In this document: positions 1 through 10,284 of the stretch, piece by piece | How the letters are laid out: each line of letters opens with the position of its first letter | How positions within the stretch are numbered: position 1 is the first letter of the stretch | Source of the DNA: Paracoccus sp. SCSIO 75233 | GTDB taxonomy: Bacteria > Pseudomonadota > Alphaproteobacteria > Rhodobacterales > Rhodobacteraceae | NCBI RefSeq assembly: GCF_027912675.1 | Contig: NZ_CP115757.1 | Span: 2,667,501-2,731,500 of the forward strand | Direction of reading: 5' to 3' | DNA length: 64,000 bases | The notes under the pieces: generated by a model | The model's database searches: none | The model's input: only the letters and a program-made list of their open reading frames with translations | What the model was told of the DNA's origin: nothing | Program-made: the position numbers and the translations under genes

Positions 1-900
1 TCCGGGTTCGAGGAAATGCGGCGCGGCAATGTCCTCCGCCGCCTGCCAGTCCCCGGCCCGGAGCGAGGCGCGCGCATAATCGGCCCGCATCGACGCCCAG
101 ATCTCCGGCCGCCGCAGCGCCTCGGCAGAGGTGGATTGCTGCGACATCAAGTCGCGCGCGAGGTCGTTCAGCCGCGAATCCACGCGCCAGCGGAAGCGAT
201 CCATTGCGAGGCCGGGATCGGCCTGCTGATCGGCGGGCAGCGACAGGATCAGGTCGTCCACCCCACTGCGGCGCGCCTGCGTGGCGATGCGCGCCTCCGC
301 CAGCGGCCGGGCGGCGTCGGTCATCCGTGCCAGATTCTGCTCAGCCGCCTGCCACTCAAACTGGTCGAGCAGCGCAAAGACGCGCACGTCATGCAGGTCG
401 TCCACCAGATCGCCATGCGCGGCGAGGAACGCGGTCTCATCAGCTTCCGTCATCGGCAGAGTGGTCCAGATCCGCCGCGCCTCGGCCTTCGCCGCGTCGG
501 CATCCTCAACCCGCAGGGCCGCGACGAGCGCGGTTGCCCCCCTGCCCGTCCGGGGCGAATGGGTCGAGAACCACGCGATCACATCCGTCGCCGCGGCACC
601 ATCGGGGATCACGGCTTCACCCCGATTATAAAGCAGCTCCATCCCCGGCCAATCCGCATGATCGCGCGCAAAGCCGAGATAATCCGCAAAGCTGCCGCGC
701 CCGGCACGCAATTCATGCCACTGAACCAGCGCTTCCGCCAACGGACCGGACTGCGCCGCTGCCGCCTCAGCAGCCAGCCAGTTCCCCGAACCCGCCGCCG
801 TCAGCGCCGTCGACATATCCGACACCGATTCGGCCTGCACCATCAACGGCATCGCCAAAGCGAACAGCCCGGCGCGTATCATGTCACGAAAAGGATACAT
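1..900 (-). CDS. Soluble lytic murein transglycosylase, N-terminal part (runs off left edge)
   Basis: The minus strand is open from position 900 to the left edge (300 codons, no stop), so this gene is partial. It begins with a signal peptide ([20 protein letters not shown], cleavage probably after the following VQA), then an all-helical, Ala/Arg/Trp-rich region resembling the U-shaped helical domain of Slt-type lytic transglycosylases, with tetratricopeptide-like pieces ending near residue 300. The catalytic Slt domain would lie beyond the window, so the assignment rests on the N-terminal domain only. An in-frame ATG at 903 is also possible; the one at 900 has the better spacing from a GAGG. 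It is divergent from dapA. Role, by family: cleavage of peptidoglycan in the periplasm. Confidence 0.7.
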   Translation of the reverse strand, partial: MYPFRDMIRAGLFALAMPLMVQAESVSDMSTALTAAGSGNWLAAEAAAAQSGPLAEALVQWHELRAGRGSFADYLGFARDHADWPGMELLYNRGEAVIPDGAAATDVIAWFSTHSPRTGRGATALVAALRVEDADAAKAEARRIWTTLPMTEADETAFLAAHGDLVDDLHDVRVFALLDQFEWQAAEQNLARMTDAARPLAEARIATQARRSGVDDLILSLPADQQADPGLAMDRFRWRVDSRLNDLARDLMSQQSTSAEALRRPEIWASMRADYARASLRAGDWQAAEDIAAPHFLEPG

Positions 901-1015
901 CATTGGCCTCAATCTGCGGCGATCCTCCGCTGGCTGCAATTCACAAGCTTGGCAATCGACGCGCCTGCGTCTAGTGTCCCGCTACTTTTTCAACCTCATG
1001 CAACAGGAGCGTGTC

Positions 1016-1891
1016 ATGTTCAAAGGGTCAATGCCCGCACTGATCACCCCGTTCGACCAGGACGGAGAGCTGGATCTGGACACGCTGAAGAAGATTGTCG
1101 AATGGCAGATCGAACAGGGCAGCAACGGTCTGGTCCCGACGGGCACCACGGGCGAATCCCCGACGCTCAGCCATGACGAGCATCGCCGCGTTGTCGAAGA
1201 GGTCGTGCGGACAGCCAATGGCCGGGTTCCGGTGATCGCGGGGGCCGGGTCCAACTCCACGCGCGAGGCGATCGGGCTGGCGCAGCACGCGGAAAGCGTC
1301 GGCGCGGACGGTGTGCTGGTGGTGACGCCCTATTACAACAAGCCGACACAGGCCGGGATGATCGCGCATTTTACCGCCGTTCACGACGCCACAAATATTC
1401 CGATCATCATCTACAACATCCCGGGCCGCTCGGTCGTCGACATGACGCCGGAAACAATGGGAGAGCTGGCGCAGCTTCCCCGCATCGTCGGCGTCAAGGA
1501 CGCCACCGGTAAGCTGGAGCGGGTCAGCCAGCAGCGGATCACCTGCGGCAAGGATTTCATCCAGCTTTCGGGCGAAGACGCAACCGCGCATGGCTTCAAC
1601 GCACATGGCGGGGTCGGCTGCATCAGCGTGACGGCCAATGTCGCGCCGCGCCTTTGCGCGGAGATGCAGGCGGCGACGCTTGCGGGCGATTACAAGCAGG
1701 CGCTCGAATTGCAGGACCGGCTGATGCCGCTGCATATCGCGATCTTCCTGGAACCGGGGCTGGCGGGCGCGAAATTCGCCCTGTCTCAGCTTGGCATGTG
1801 CGATGAGCGGGTGCGCCTGCCGCTGGTCAGCCTGACCCGGCCGACCAAGAAGCGGATCGACGAAGCAATGCGTTTCGCCGGGCTTTACTGA
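1016..1891 (+). CDS. dapA: 4-hydroxy-tetrahydrodipicolinate synthase DapA
   Basis: Cytoplasmic lysine/diaminopimelate biosynthesis enzyme that condenses pyruvate with aspartate semialdehyde. The 291-residue length is typical of the family. The TIM-barrel shows T44-T45 in the [10 protein letters not shown] motif, Y133 in IIYNIPGR and the Schiff-base lysine K161 in GVKDATG, all at exactly the numbering known for E. coli DapA. The start at 1016 ([13 protein letters not shown]) is preceded by CAGGAG at optimal distance; upstream in-frame starts would add a non-conserved tail. It is transcribed alone, divergent from the lytic transglycosylase. asd, which makes its substrate, lies 12 kb away. A paralogous DapA-like enzyme at 62.8 kb has different active-site surroundings. 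Confidence 0.97.
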   Translation: MFKGSMPALITPFDQDGELDLDTLKKIVEWQIEQGSNGLVPTGTTGESPTLSHDEHRRVVEEVVRTANGRVPVIAGAGSNSTREAIGLAQHAESVGADGVLVVTPYYNKPTQAGMIAHFTAVHDATNIPIIIYNIPGRSVVDMTPETMGELAQLPRIVGVKDATGKLERVSQQRITCGKDFIQLSGEDATAHGFNAHGGVGCISVTANVAPRLCAEMQAATLAGDYKQALELQDRLMPLHIAIFLEPGLAGAKFALSQLGMCDERVRLPLVSLTRPTKKRIDEAMRFAGLY

Positions 1892-1897
1892 CCGCGA

Positions 1898-2302
1898 TCA
1901 GTCACCCTCATGCGTTAATCGCTCGTCCGCCCCGTCATCCATCAGGCTGGGGCGGTCGGACTGTGTTGACCAGCTTGTCCCGGTGCCGGTCGGCGGCAGT
2001 TCCTCGCGCGTCCATTGCAGATGGATATTCGCCTTGGCCACCATCAGCCCGGTGACGGGCGCGGTCAGGAACAAAAACAGCGTGATCATCAGTTCGTGCC
2101 AACTGATCTGCCCCCCGAACCACGCGAAATAGACCATCGAGGCGATCAGCACCGCCCCGACTCCAAGCGTCGCGGCCTTGGTCGGCGCGTGCAGCCGGGT
2201 CATCGGCTCGGGCAGTTTGACCAGCCCGTAGGAGCCGACAAAGCCGAAGATGCCGCTGATGACCAGAAGCGCCGACACGATTATTTCAAAAACCAGATCC
2301 AT
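1898..2302 (-). CDS. mnhG: Mrp Na+/H+ antiporter subunit G
   Basis: Last gene of the Mrp (Mnh/Pha) multisubunit cation/proton antiporter operon. The 134-residue protein has three hydrophobic helices and the subunit-G signature region (LPEPMTRLHAPTKAATLGVG, about residues 30-50). The C-terminal 30 residues are hydrophilic and probably cytoplasmic. It lies 9 bp downstream of mnhF. In the complex MrpG is a small membrane subunit needed for antiport activity; the complex exchanges Na+ (or K+ in some rhizobial Pha systems) for H+, so the ion specificity cannot be read here. Confidence 0.93.
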   Translation of the reverse strand: MDLVFEIIVSALLVISGIFGFVGSYGLVKLPEPMTRLHAPTKAATLGVGAVLIASMVYFAWFGGQISWHELMITLFLFLTAPVTGLMVAKANIHLQWTREELPPTGTGTSWSTQSDRPSLMDDGADERLTHEGD

Positions 2303-2311
2303 CGCCGCCCC

Positions 2312-2581
2312 CTATTCGATAATATCGCCGCGCAGAATGAACTTCGCATAGGCCACGGTCGACACGAACCCGACCATTGCGAACAGCAGCGAGGCCTCGA
2401 AATACATCGCCGTGCCCTCCCGGATACCGAACAGGGTCAGCACCGCGATCATGTTGATCGTCATCGTATCGAGCGCAAGGATACGGTCCGGCACGCCCGG
2501 CGCGATGACCACCCGGTACAGATTGAACAGCAGGGCAATGCCGTAGCAGGTGAAGGCGAAAAGAAGCGCATATTCGATCAT
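2312..2581 (-). CDS. mnhF: Mrp Na+/H+ antiporter subunit F
   Basis: An 89-residue membrane protein with three predicted helices and the MrpF motif DRILALDTMTINMIAVL around residues 32-48. I start it at 2581 (MIEYALLF); its ATG overlaps the mnhE stop as ATGA, the usual arrangement for coupled translation. A longer in-frame extension exists but would overlap mnhE deeply. It belongs to the contiguous operon mnhAB-C-D-E-F-G. Confidence 0.93.
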   Translation of the reverse strand: MIEYALLFAFTCYGIALLFNLYRVVIAPGVPDRILALDTMTINMIAVLTLFGIREGTAMYFEASLLFAMVGFVSTVAYAKFILRGDIIE

Positions 2582-3066
2582 ACGAAAATCTCCTTCAGCC
2601 GGGCCTCGTAGCGCGTCTTGATCTCCGTCACGACGCTGTCGGGGTCGGGCGCGTGCAGGCAATGCACCAGCAACGCATGGCCGCATTCCGACAGATCGCA
2701 ACTGACCGTGCCGGGCGTCAGCGTGATCGTCCCCGCCAGCATCGCAATCGCCTCCGGCGCGCGCAGCTCCAGCGGCACCGTGATCCAGGCCGGTTTCAGT
2801 TCATCCCGAGGTTTGAACAGCACGATCTTGGCAACGTCGATATTGGCGAGCACGATATCCCACATCACCAGAAGCGCATAGACGGCCAGCCGTCCGGGCG
2901 CGCGCATCGACGAGGCACGGGGCCAATATGGCGCGATCATTATCGGGATCACGACCGAAATGATGATCCCGAAAACCAGCGAGCCCCAGCGGAATTCGTT
3001 GACCAGCAGCAGCCAGGTGATGACCAGCAGAACCGAGAGATAGGGATGCGGGAAGAGCCGTTTCAT
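2578..3066 (-). CDS. mnhE: Mrp Na+/H+ antiporter subunit E
   Basis: The 162-residue subunit begins with two hydrophobic helices (LSVLLVITWLLLVNEF and LVFGIIISVVIPIMIAPY) and carries the MrpE cytoplasmic domain containing TLTPGTVSCDLSECGHALLVHCL, the conserved part of the family. It overlaps mnhD by 4 bp (ATGA) and mnhF by 4 bp. It is thought to be a structural/assembly subunit of the antiporter complex in the inner membrane. Confidence 0.94.
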   Translation of the reverse strand: MKRLFPHPYLSVLLVITWLLLVNEFRWGSLVFGIIISVVIPIMIAPYWPRASSMRAPGRLAVYALLVMWDIVLANIDVAKIVLFKPRDELKPAWITVPLELRAPEAIAMLAGTITLTPGTVSCDLSECGHALLVHCLHAPDPDSVVTEIKTRYEARLKEIFV

Positions 3067-4664
3067 TCGCGCGCGCCCTCCTGATCTTCAAGGACCGAGC
3101 CGACATAGGGCCTGACATCGAAAAGCTGCTCGGCAATCGAATCGGTCATCTGCATCGCCGGTCGCGCGAAGATCGTCAGCGCAACCAACCCGGCCAGCAG
3201 CGACCCTGCCGCGACGAAGCCCAGCGTGGGCGAGACGGCGTCGCCGATGTCCTGAATATGCTCGTCCGGTTCCAGCTTGGGCGGGATCGGTCCCTCGGGG
3301 CGCGGCTTGCCCTCCGCCTCGGCCTGCGCCTCGATCCGCTGAAGCTGATGGGGCAGCCAGAACAGCGTCGAACCGGCCCGGCCAAACCCGACGATGGCGA
3401 ACAGCGAGGTGACGAGGATGGTCGACCATATCCCGATCCACCACGGGTCGGCACGGGTCACGTCAAGGATCAGCAGCTTGCCGATGAAGCCCGACAAGGG
3501 CGGCATCCCGGCTGCGGCGATGGCGGTCGCGAAAAACATGGCCGCGATCAGCCCGGCATCCTGTATCTTCGGGCGCAGCGTCAGCCAAAGCTCCCCGTTC
3601 CGCCGCGCGGCGATCATGTCAGCGATCAGGAACAGCGCGGCAGAGGTCAGCGTGGAGTGGATCATGTAATACAGCGCCGCCGAGATCGACGCCGGTGTGA
3701 ACATCGATACGGCAATCACCAGCGTCCCGATGGACGCGATTGTCGAAAGCGCCGCCACCCGGCCCAGATTGCGCCCGCCCAGAACCCCGATCTGGCCGAT
3801 GACCAGCGTGATCAGGGCTGCGGGAAGCAGCATATCGGCAACGATGGTCTCGACCACCGAATCCCCCGGAAACACCAGCGTGTAGAACCGGATGATCGCA
3901 TACACGCCGACCTTCGACATGATCGCGAACAGCGCCGCAACCGGGCCGGGCGCGTTGGCATAGGTGGAGGGCAGCCAGAAATGCAGCGGCACCAGCGCGG
4001 CCTTGATGGCGAAAACCAGCACCAGCAGCACCGCGCCGGTGCGCAGCAGCGCGGTATCCTCGGGCGGCATCAGCGCGACTTTCACCGCCATATCCGCCAT
4101 GTTCAGCGTGCCGGTGACCGCATAAAGCGTGCCGAGCGCCGCCAGAAACAGGGTCGAGCCGAGCAGGTTGATGATGACATACTGCACACCTGCCCGCAGC
4201 CTGAGCGAGCCGCCACCGTGGATCATCAGGCCGTAAGACGCGATCAGCAGCACCTCGAAAAACACGAACAGGTTGAACGCATCGCCGGTCAGGAACGCGC
4301 CCATGACCCCCATCATCTGGAATTGCCAGAGCGCGTGGAAATGCCAGCCCTTCCGGTCCCAGCCGGAACCGATGGCATAAAGCTGCACAACCACGGCCAG
4401 AAATGCGCCCAGCACCAGCATCAGCGCGGCCAGCTTGTCCAGCATCAGCACGATGCCAAACGGCGCAGGCCAGTTGCCCAGCCGGTAGACAAAGACCTCG
4501 CCGCTGCTGGCGTAGAATGCCAGATACAGCGAGACCCCCAGCAGGATCACCGATCCGGCGGTCGAGAACACCCTTTGCAGCAGCATGTCATGGCGCATCC
4601 ACAGGATGATGAGACCGCCGATAACCGCCGGAAGCACGACAGGGGCAATGATAAAGTGGTTCAT
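3063..4664 (-). CDS. mnhD: Mrp Na+/H+ antiporter subunit D
   Basis: The 533-residue polytopic membrane protein is homologous to the NuoM/NuoN proton-pumping subunits of complex I. About 14 hydrophobic helices are visible; residues 120-400 contain the antiporter-family core including KAALVPLHFWLPSTYANAPG, with the lysine thought to lie in the proton path. A hydrophilic, charged loop of about 45 residues (EAQAEAEGKPRPEGPIPPKL) precedes the final helix, which is an alphaproteobacterial feature. It overlaps mnhC and mnhE by ATGA junctions. Confidence 0.96.
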   Translation of the reverse strand: MNHFIIAPVVLPAVIGGLIILWMRHDMLLQRVFSTAGSVILLGVSLYLAFYASSGEVFVYRLGNWPAPFGIVLMLDKLAALMLVLGAFLAVVVQLYAIGSGWDRKGWHFHALWQFQMMGVMGAFLTGDAFNLFVFFEVLLIASYGLMIHGGGSLRLRAGVQYVIINLLGSTLFLAALGTLYAVTGTLNMADMAVKVALMPPEDTALLRTGAVLLVLVFAIKAALVPLHFWLPSTYANAPGPVAALFAIMSKVGVYAIIRFYTLVFPGDSVVETIVADMLLPAALITLVIGQIGVLGGRNLGRVAALSTIASIGTLVIAVSMFTPASISAALYYMIHSTLTSAALFLIADMIAARRNGELWLTLRPKIQDAGLIAAMFFATAIAAAGMPPLSGFIGKLLILDVTRADPWWIGIWSTILVTSLFAIVGFGRAGSTLFWLPHQLQRIEAQAEAEGKPRPEGPIPPKLEPDEHIQDIGDAVSPTLGFVAAGSLLAGLVALTIFARPAMQMTDSIAEQLFDVRPYVGSVLEDQEGARE

Positions 4665-5020
4665 TCCGCGTCCCCGTCCTCACGCCGGTCAGCATCCGGC
4701 ATGTCGATATAGTCGTCCCCGCTTTCGACATAGGCACCAAGCGCCAGCAGCACCACGACCGCCGTCATCCCGAAGGAGATCACGATGGCGGTCAGCGTCA
4801 GCGCCTGCGGCAGCGGATCGGTGTAGGCCGTCCAGGGCGCATCCCCATGCAGGATCGGCGGCTTGTTCACGGCCAGACGGCCCGAGGCGACCAGAAACAG
4901 GTTGATCGCATAGGACATCATCGTCATCCCGATCACCGTCGGGAAGGTGCGCAGGCGCAGCACCAGATATATTCCGGCTGCGGTCATGGCACCAATTGCA
5001 ATGGCGACGAGAGCTTCCAT
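4661..5020 (-). CDS. mnhC: Mrp Na+/H+ antiporter subunit C
   Basis: The 119-residue NuoK-like subunit has three transmembrane helices, with GMTMMSYAINLFLVASG in the second and LTLTAIVISFGMTAVVVLLA in the third, followed by an acidic tail. The start at 5020 ([20 protein letters not shown]) overlaps the mnhAB stop as TGATG. Longer in-frame starts would run into mnhAB. It acts as part of the inner-membrane antiporter complex. Confidence 0.95.
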   Translation of the reverse strand: MEALVAIAIGAMTAAGIYLVLRLRTFPTVIGMTMMSYAINLFLVASGRLAVNKPPILHGDAPWTAYTDPLPQALTLTAIVISFGMTAVVVLLALGAYVESGDDYIDMPDADRREDGDAE

Positions 5021-7875
5021 CAGACCGCCTCCCCTTCCTGATGCGAATGACGGGACGGATCGACATCCATCGGCTCGCGGTTCACCGTCTCCCCCGCCCG
5101 CCGTGCGATCCGCGACAGCGAGTTCAGGGCAAGCATCACCGCACCCAGCACGCAAAGGAAGACGCCAAGATCGAACGCCATCGCCGTCGCCAGCTCGAAT
5201 TCTTCAAGGAAGGGCAGCTTGACGTAGGTGTAGTTGGAGGTCAGGAACGGCACCCCGAACAGCCACGCCCCCATGCCGGTCGCCGCCGCGACGACCACCC
5301 CCGCACCGATCATGGCGTGGAATGGCACGCGCTGCCTCTCCTGCGCCCACGCGAAGCCGGAGGCCATGTACTGCATCAGCAGCGAAATCGCGACGATCAG
5401 ACCGGCGACGAACCCGCCACCCGGCTGGTTATGGCCACGCAGGAAGATGAACAGGCCGACGGTCAGCGACATCGGCAGGATCAGCCGTGTCGCGATGACC
5501 AGCGGCAGCGGGTGCCGGTCCCCGGCCTTGCGCTGCGTGTGCTTCCAGTTCAGCAATCGCCGGTTGGAACTGCCGGTCATCAGCGTCTCTGTCATCGCGT
5601 AGATGACGAGCGCGGCGATGCCCAGGACGGTGATTTCCCCAAACGTATCATAGCCACGGAAGTCGACCAGCGTCACATTGACCACGTTGTCGCCGCCGCC
5701 GAGGTCATGGCTGTTCTCCAGATGGTAGCGCGAAATCGTCTCGAACGCGAAATCGCGGCGCAGGATGGCATAGCTGAGCCCGCCGAAAGCCAGTCCGACC
5801 GCCGTCGCGATCAGCGCATCCGCGCCGCGTCTGAGGCCGCCGGTCTCCACCCAGGTCCGCTTCGGCAGGAAGTTGAGCGCCAGCAGCATCAGCATGACCG
5901 TGGCGACCTCCACCGAGATCTGGGTCAGGGCGAGATCCGGCGCGGACAGGTAGACAAAGGCGCAGGACACGATCAGCCCGACAATCCCAATCAGCACCAG
6001 CGCCAGAAGGCGGTTGCGATGGAACGTGACCATGCAGCCCGTCGCGACGATCAGCAGGACAAAGCCGACCGCCGGAATTGGCTCTATCGGCAGCATGTCG
6101 CGGGTCATGGGACCGACGGAGCCGGTAGCCCAGGCAAATACCCCCGCCATCACAACCGTAATCGCCATCATCGAGCCGCCGCGGGCCAGCCGCCCGTCAT
6201 GCAGGGCGTCGTTCACCGCCTGCGACCAGCGGGCAGCGCGGCGGATGACGGCGTCGAACATGGTTTTCGCTTCCGGTCGCGGCGCGGCATCCCAGCCCGC
6301 TTGCAGCACCCGATGCGCGGACAGCAGAATAATACCGCCGATCACGGCGATGATCGTGGTGATGAGCGCCGGGTTCACGCCGTGCCACATATAGATCTTC
6401 GGATGGGTTTCCAGCCCGGTAACCGCATCGGCAGAGATCCGCACCAACCATCCCACCATCGTCATCGGGATCAGCCCGATCAGCACAACCAGCACTGTCA
6501 GGAAGGCGGGACCAACCAACAGCCCGAAACCGGGATCATGGGGGTGATGCGGATAATCGTCCCGCTCCGGCCCGAAGAAGACATGCCAGATGAAACGAAG
6601 CGAATAGGCCACGGAAAACAGCGAGGCCACGCCGGCGACGATCAAAAACCCGTTCTGGCTGCCCGCCCAGACCGTATCGGCGGCCTCTGACAGCATCATC
6701 TCTTTCGACAGGAACCCGTTGAACGGCGGGATGCCAGCCATAGACAGCGCCGCAATCGTCCCGATCAGGAAGGTCACCGGCATCAGCTTCCGCAACCCGC
6801 CAAGCCGCGCAATGGACCGCGTCCCGGTCTCATGGTCGATGATCCCGGCGGTCATGAACAGCGCCGCCTTGAAGGTCGCGTGGTTGATGATGTGGAACAC
6901 GGCCGCAATTGCCGCCGCCTCCGTCCCCATGCCGAGCAGCATGGTAATCAGGCCGAGATGGCTGACGGTCGAAAACGCCAGCAATGCTTTCAGATCGTCC
7001 TTGAAGAACGCGATCACGGCCCCGATCAGCATCGTCACCAGTCCGGTTGTCGCGACGATATAAAACCACTCCGGCGTTCCTGCCAGCACCGGCCACAACC
7101 GCGCCATCAGGAACAGCCCGGCCTTCACCATCGTGGCAGAGTGGAGATAGGCCGAAACCGGCGTCGGCGCGGCCATTGCATGCGGCAGCCAGAAATGGAA
7201 CGGGAACTGCGCGGATTTGGTGAACGCCCCGATCAGGATCAGGACAAGCGCCGGCAGATACATGGGCGAGGCCTGAATGACATCACGCGCGGCGAGAATA
7301 TCGGTGATCCGGTAGCTTCCGGCGATATTGCCGAGGATCATCATCCCCGCGATCATCGCGAGCCCGCCCATCCCGGTCACGGTCAGCGCCATCCGCGCGC
7401 CCTGACGGCCCTCCGGCAGATGCTTCCAATAGCCGATCAGCAGGAAGGACGACAGCGAGGTCAGCTCCCAGAACACCAGCAGCAGCAGGATGTTATCCGA
7501 CAGGACAATGCCGACCATGGCGCCCTGAAACAGCATCAGATAGGTATAGAACTGCCCGACCGGATCGTCCTTGGACAGGTAATATCGCGCATAGGTGATG
7601 ATCAGCAGCCCGATGCCGAGGATCAGGATCCCGAACAGCAGGCTCAGCCCGTCAATGCGAAAGCTGGCATTCAGCCCGATGCGGGGCAGCCAGTCGAAAC
7701 TGTCCGTCACGACCCCGCCCGCCAGCACCGTCGGGATATGCAGGCACAGCCCGACAAGCGCCAGAAACGTCATCGTCCCGCAGGCCGACGCGGCGACGTT
7801 GCGACCGGAACGGATCAATAATCCCGGAAGAAGCGCTCCAAGGAAGGGCAGCACGGCGATCAGGGCTGGCGACAT
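5020..7875 (-). CDS. mnhA: Fused Mrp antiporter subunits A and B
   Basis: First gene of the mrp operon, 951 residues. Residues 1 to about 600 are the NuoL-like MrpA core (about 16 helices, including [21 protein letters not shown] and the conserved SATMVKAG). The C-terminal part adds MbhD/MbhE-like helices ([20 protein letters not shown]) and then the MrpB domain ([20 protein letters not shown]). Rhizobial PhaA has the same A+B fusion, so this is a lineage feature. The start at 7875 ([11 protein letters not shown]) follows GGAGGAC; an upstream in-frame ATG has no such site. It is divergent from ruvC, so one operon promoter in 7876-8026 probably drives all six genes. Confidence 0.96.
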   Translation of the reverse strand: MSPALIAVLPFLGALLPGLLIRSGRNVAASACGTMTFLALVGLCLHIPTVLAGGVVTDSFDWLPRIGLNASFRIDGLSLLFGILILGIGLLIITYARYYLSKDDPVGQFYTYLMLFQGAMVGIVLSDNILLLLVFWELTSLSSFLLIGYWKHLPEGRQGARMALTVTGMGGLAMIAGMMILGNIAGSYRITDILAARDVIQASPMYLPALVLILIGAFTKSAQFPFHFWLPHAMAAPTPVSAYLHSATMVKAGLFLMARLWPVLAGTPEWFYIVATTGLVTMLIGAVIAFFKDDLKALLAFSTVSHLGLITMLLGMGTEAAAIAAVFHIINHATFKAALFMTAGIIDHETGTRSIARLGGLRKLMPVTFLIGTIAALSMAGIPPFNGFLSKEMMLSEAADTVWAGSQNGFLIVAGVASLFSVAYSLRFIWHVFFGPERDDYPHHPHDPGFGLLVGPAFLTVLVVLIGLIPMTMVGWLVRISADAVTGLETHPKIYMWHGVNPALITTIIAVIGGIILLSAHRVLQAGWDAAPRPEAKTMFDAVIRRAARWSQAVNDALHDGRLARGGSMMAITVVMAGVFAWATGSVGPMTRDMLPIEPIPAVGFVLLIVATGCMVTFHRNRLLALVLIGIVGLIVSCAFVYLSAPDLALTQISVEVATVMLMLLALNFLPKRTWVETGGLRRGADALIATAVGLAFGGLSYAILRRDFAFETISRYHLENSHDLGGGDNVVNVTLVDFRGYDTFGEITVLGIAALVIYAMTETLMTGSSNRRLLNWKHTQRKAGDRHPLPLVIATRLILPMSLTVGLFIFLRGHNQPGGGFVAGLIVAISLLMQYMASGFAWAQERQRVPFHAMIGAGVVVAAATGMGAWLFGVPFLTSNYTYVKLPFLEEFELATAMAFDLGVFLCVLGAVMLALNSLSRIARRAGETVNREPMDVDPSRHSHQEGEAV

Positions 7876-7974
7876 CTGTCCTCCGCTGTCTTTTTCTTTC
7901 TTGTTTGTATTTGTGTCAGGGATGCCGCCGCGAGTGTCAAGCAAGCCAGCCCCGCATCATGCCCCTTTCGCGAT

Positions 7975-7989
7975 GTTCGCGTTTCGTGC
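7975..7989. promoter_or_regulatory. Possible LexA (SOS) site upstream of ruvC
   Basis: GTTCGCGTTTCGTGC fits the alphaproteobacterial SOS box GTTC-N7-GTTC with one mismatch in the second half-site (GTGC). It lies 38 bp before the ruvC start. ruv genes are LexA targets in several bacteria. With one mismatch this is only suggestive. Confidence 0.35.
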
Positions 7990-8026
7990 TAGCCTGTCTA
8001 AAAGAAAGATAAAGACGAGGGCAGGC

Positions 8027-8521
8027 ATGAGGGTGCTGGGCATCGACCCCGGATTGCAGAATATGGGCTGGGGCGTGATCGAACTGGACGGCGCGCGCCT
8101 GCGCCACATCGCCAATGGCATCGTCAAATCGGGTCAGGGCGCGCTTGGCCCGCGGCTGCTGCTGCTTTATCGCGGGCTGGTGGATGTGATCGCGGCCCAT
8201 GCGCCCACAGACGCCGCCGTGGAACAGACCTTCGTCAACAAGGACGCGGTCGGCACGCTGAAACTGGGTCAGGCGCGCGGCATCGCCTTGCTGGCCCCGG
8301 CAGAGGCCGGGCTGGAAATCGGGGAATACGCACCGAACGCCGTGAAAAAAGCCGTGGTCGGTGTCGGCCATGCCGCGAAGGAGCAGGTGCAGCACATGGT
8401 CCGCCACCAGCTTCCGGGGGTGGAGTTCGCCGGGGCCGACGCTGCGGACGCGCTCGCCATTGCCATCTGCCACGCCCATCACCTGCAATCGCGCAGCATC
8501 CGCATCAAGGTGAGTGCATGA
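8027..8521 (+). CDS. ruvC: Holliday junction endonuclease RuvC
   Basis: The 164-residue resolvase nicks Holliday junctions symmetrically during recombination and repair. The catalytic acidic residues are visible: D7 in GIDPG, the Glu of [10 protein letters not shown] (about residue 66) and the Asp pair in [11 protein letters not shown] near residues 140-145. The start at 8027 ([10 protein letters not shown]) matches the family; upstream extension would add 140 unrelated residues. The stop overlaps the ruvA start by 4 bp (ATGA), so ruvC, ruvA and ruvB form one operon acting together at the same DNA substrate. Confidence 0.97.
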   Translation: MRVLGIDPGLQNMGWGVIELDGARLRHIANGIVKSGQGALGPRLLLLYRGLVDVIAAHAPTDAAVEQTFVNKDAVGTLKLGQARGIALLAPAEAGLEIGEYAPNAVKKAVVGVGHAAKEQVQHMVRHQLPGVEFAGADAADALAIAICHAHHLQSRSIRIKVSA

Positions 8522-9201
8522 TCGGGCGCATCGCAGGCATCATCCTTCACCGTGCGCCGGATCAGGTGATGATCGACGTGCGCGGCGTCGGCTATATCGT
8601 CCATATCAGCGAACGCACCGCCGCCAGCATGCCGCCGGTCGGGCAGGCGACGGCGCTTTATACCGATCTGCTGGTGCGTGAGGATCTGTTGCAGCTTTTC
8701 GGCTTCCCGACGCTGCTGGAGAAGGAATGGCACAAGCTCCTGACCTCGGTTCAGGGCATTGGGGCGAAGGCATCGCTGGCGATCCTCGGGACATTGGGGG
8801 CAGACGGGCTGGGCCGGGCCATAGCGCTTGGCGACTGGTCGGCGGTCCGCAAGGCACAGGGCGTCGGGCCGAAACTGGCGCAGCGCGTCGTTCTGGAGCT
8901 GAAGGACAAGGCCCCATCCGTCATGGCAATGGGGGGTGAGTTGACCGTGGACACCGGCGCACCAGTGATCGAGGCAGAGACCGCCGCGACCGCCGCTCCT
9001 GCCCCGGCACAGCCATCACCCGCCAATCCGCCACAGGGCACCGCCGCCGCCCAGTCCGAGGCGCTGTCCGCGCTGACCAATCTCGGCTATAACCCCTCCG
9101 AAGCCGCCACTGCCGTGGCCCGCGCCGCACAGGCGGAACCGGAGGCGGCGACACCGGCCCTCATCCGTGCCGCGCTGCGCTCGCTGGCCCCGAAGGAATA
9201 G
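8518..9201 (+). CDS. ruvA: Holliday junction helicase subunit RuvA
   Basis: The 227-residue protein binds four-way junctions as a tetramer and loads RuvB. The OB-fold domain occupies about residues 1-65 ([13 protein letters not shown]), followed by two helix-hairpin-helix elements ([16 protein letters not shown] and [19 protein letters not shown]), an Ala/Pro-rich flexible linker (about 150-180) and the small C-terminal domain that contacts RuvB ([16 protein letters not shown]). The linker is somewhat long compared with the 203-residue E. coli protein. It lies between ruvC and ruvB. Confidence 0.97.
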   Translation: MIGRIAGIILHRAPDQVMIDVRGVGYIVHISERTAASMPPVGQATALYTDLLVREDLLQLFGFPTLLEKEWHKLLTSVQGIGAKASLAILGTLGADGLGRAIALGDWSAVRKAQGVGPKLAQRVVLELKDKAPSVMAMGGELTVDTGAPVIEAETAATAAPAPAQPSPANPPQGTAAAQSEALSALTNLGYNPSEAATAVARAAQAEPEAATPALIRAALRSLAPKE

Positions 9202-9209
9202 CCTGACCG

Positions 9210-10241
9210 ATGGACGCCCCCGACCCAACCTTGCGCCCCGAACCAATGCCCGAGGACGAGCCGGGCCGCGCCCTGCGTCCGCAGGCGCTTGAGGAATTCA
9301 TCGGTCAGGCCGAAGCCCGCACCAATCTGCGCGTCTTTATCGAAAGCGCGCGACGCCGGGGGGAGGCGATGGATCACACGCTGTTCCACGGCCCGCCGGG
9401 GCTGGGCAAGACCACGCTGGCACAGATCATCGCGCGCGAACTCGGCGTGAACTTCAAGATGACCTCCGGCCCGGTGCTGGCGCGCGCGGGCGATCTGGCG
9501 GCGATCCTGACCAATCTGGAATCGCGCGACGTGCTGTTCATCGACGAGATCCACCGGATGAACCCCGCCGTGGAGGAGGTGCTCTATCCGGCCATGGAGG
9601 ATTTCGAGCTTGATCTGATGATCGGTGAAGGCCCCGCCGCCCGCACCGTGCGGATCGAGTTACAGCCCTTTACGTTGGTCGGCGCGACCACGCGGCTCGG
9701 CCTGCTCACCACGCCGCTGCGCGACCGGTTCGGCATCCCGACACGGCTGCAATTCTATACTATCGACGAGTTGGACGAGATCGTGCGACGCGGCGCGCGG
9801 CTGATGGGTTACGACGCCGACCCCGACGGCACGCGGGAGATCGCACGGCGCGCACGCGGCACGCCCCGGATCGCGGGCCGGTTGCTGCGGCGGGTGGCGG
9901 ATTTCGCGCTTGTCGATGGCGACGGCCGGATCTCGCGGGAGATTGCGGACAGCGCGCTGACCCGCCTCGGTGTCGACGATCTGGGCTTGGACGGGGCTGA
10001 CCGGCGCTATCTCAGCCTGATTGCCGAGAATTACGGCGGCGGCCCGGTCGGGGTGGAGACGATTTCCGCCGCACTCTCCGAAAGCCGGGACGCGATTGAG
10101 GAAGTGATCGAGCCGTATCTGCTGCAACAAGGTCTGATCGCCCGGACGCCACGGGGGCGGATGCTGGCGGCGAAAGCGTGGCGGCATCTGGGGCTGGACG
10201 CGCCCGCCCCGGCACAGCAGGCGGGATTGTTCGAGGATTGA
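9210..10241 (+). CDS. ruvB: Holliday junction branch-migration ATPase RuvB
   Basis: AAA+ ring motor of 343 residues that drives branch migration with RuvA. Walker A is GPPGLGKTT (about residue 60), Walker B/sensor is [12 protein letters not shown], and [19 protein letters not shown] contains sensor 1 and the arginine finger. The C-terminal winged-helix domain ([17 protein letters not shown]) binds DNA. It starts 8 bp after ruvA. Confidence 0.98.
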   Translation: MDAPDPTLRPEPMPEDEPGRALRPQALEEFIGQAEARTNLRVFIESARRRGEAMDHTLFHGPPGLGKTTLAQIIARELGVNFKMTSGPVLARAGDLAAILTNLESRDVLFIDEIHRMNPAVEEVLYPAMEDFELDLMIGEGPAARTVRIELQPFTLVGATTRLGLLTTPLRDRFGIPTRLQFYTIDELDEIVRRGARLMGYDADPDGTREIARRARGTPRIAGRLLRRVADFALVDGDGRISREIADSALTRLGVDDLGLDGADRRYLSLIAENYGGGPVGVETISAALSESRDAIEEVIEPYLLQQGLIARTPRGRMLAAKAWRHLGLDAPAPAQQAGLFED

Positions 10242-10284
10242 GATTGACCGGCGTATCGTCGGCGCAAAGGGGGAGGAAAGCCGG

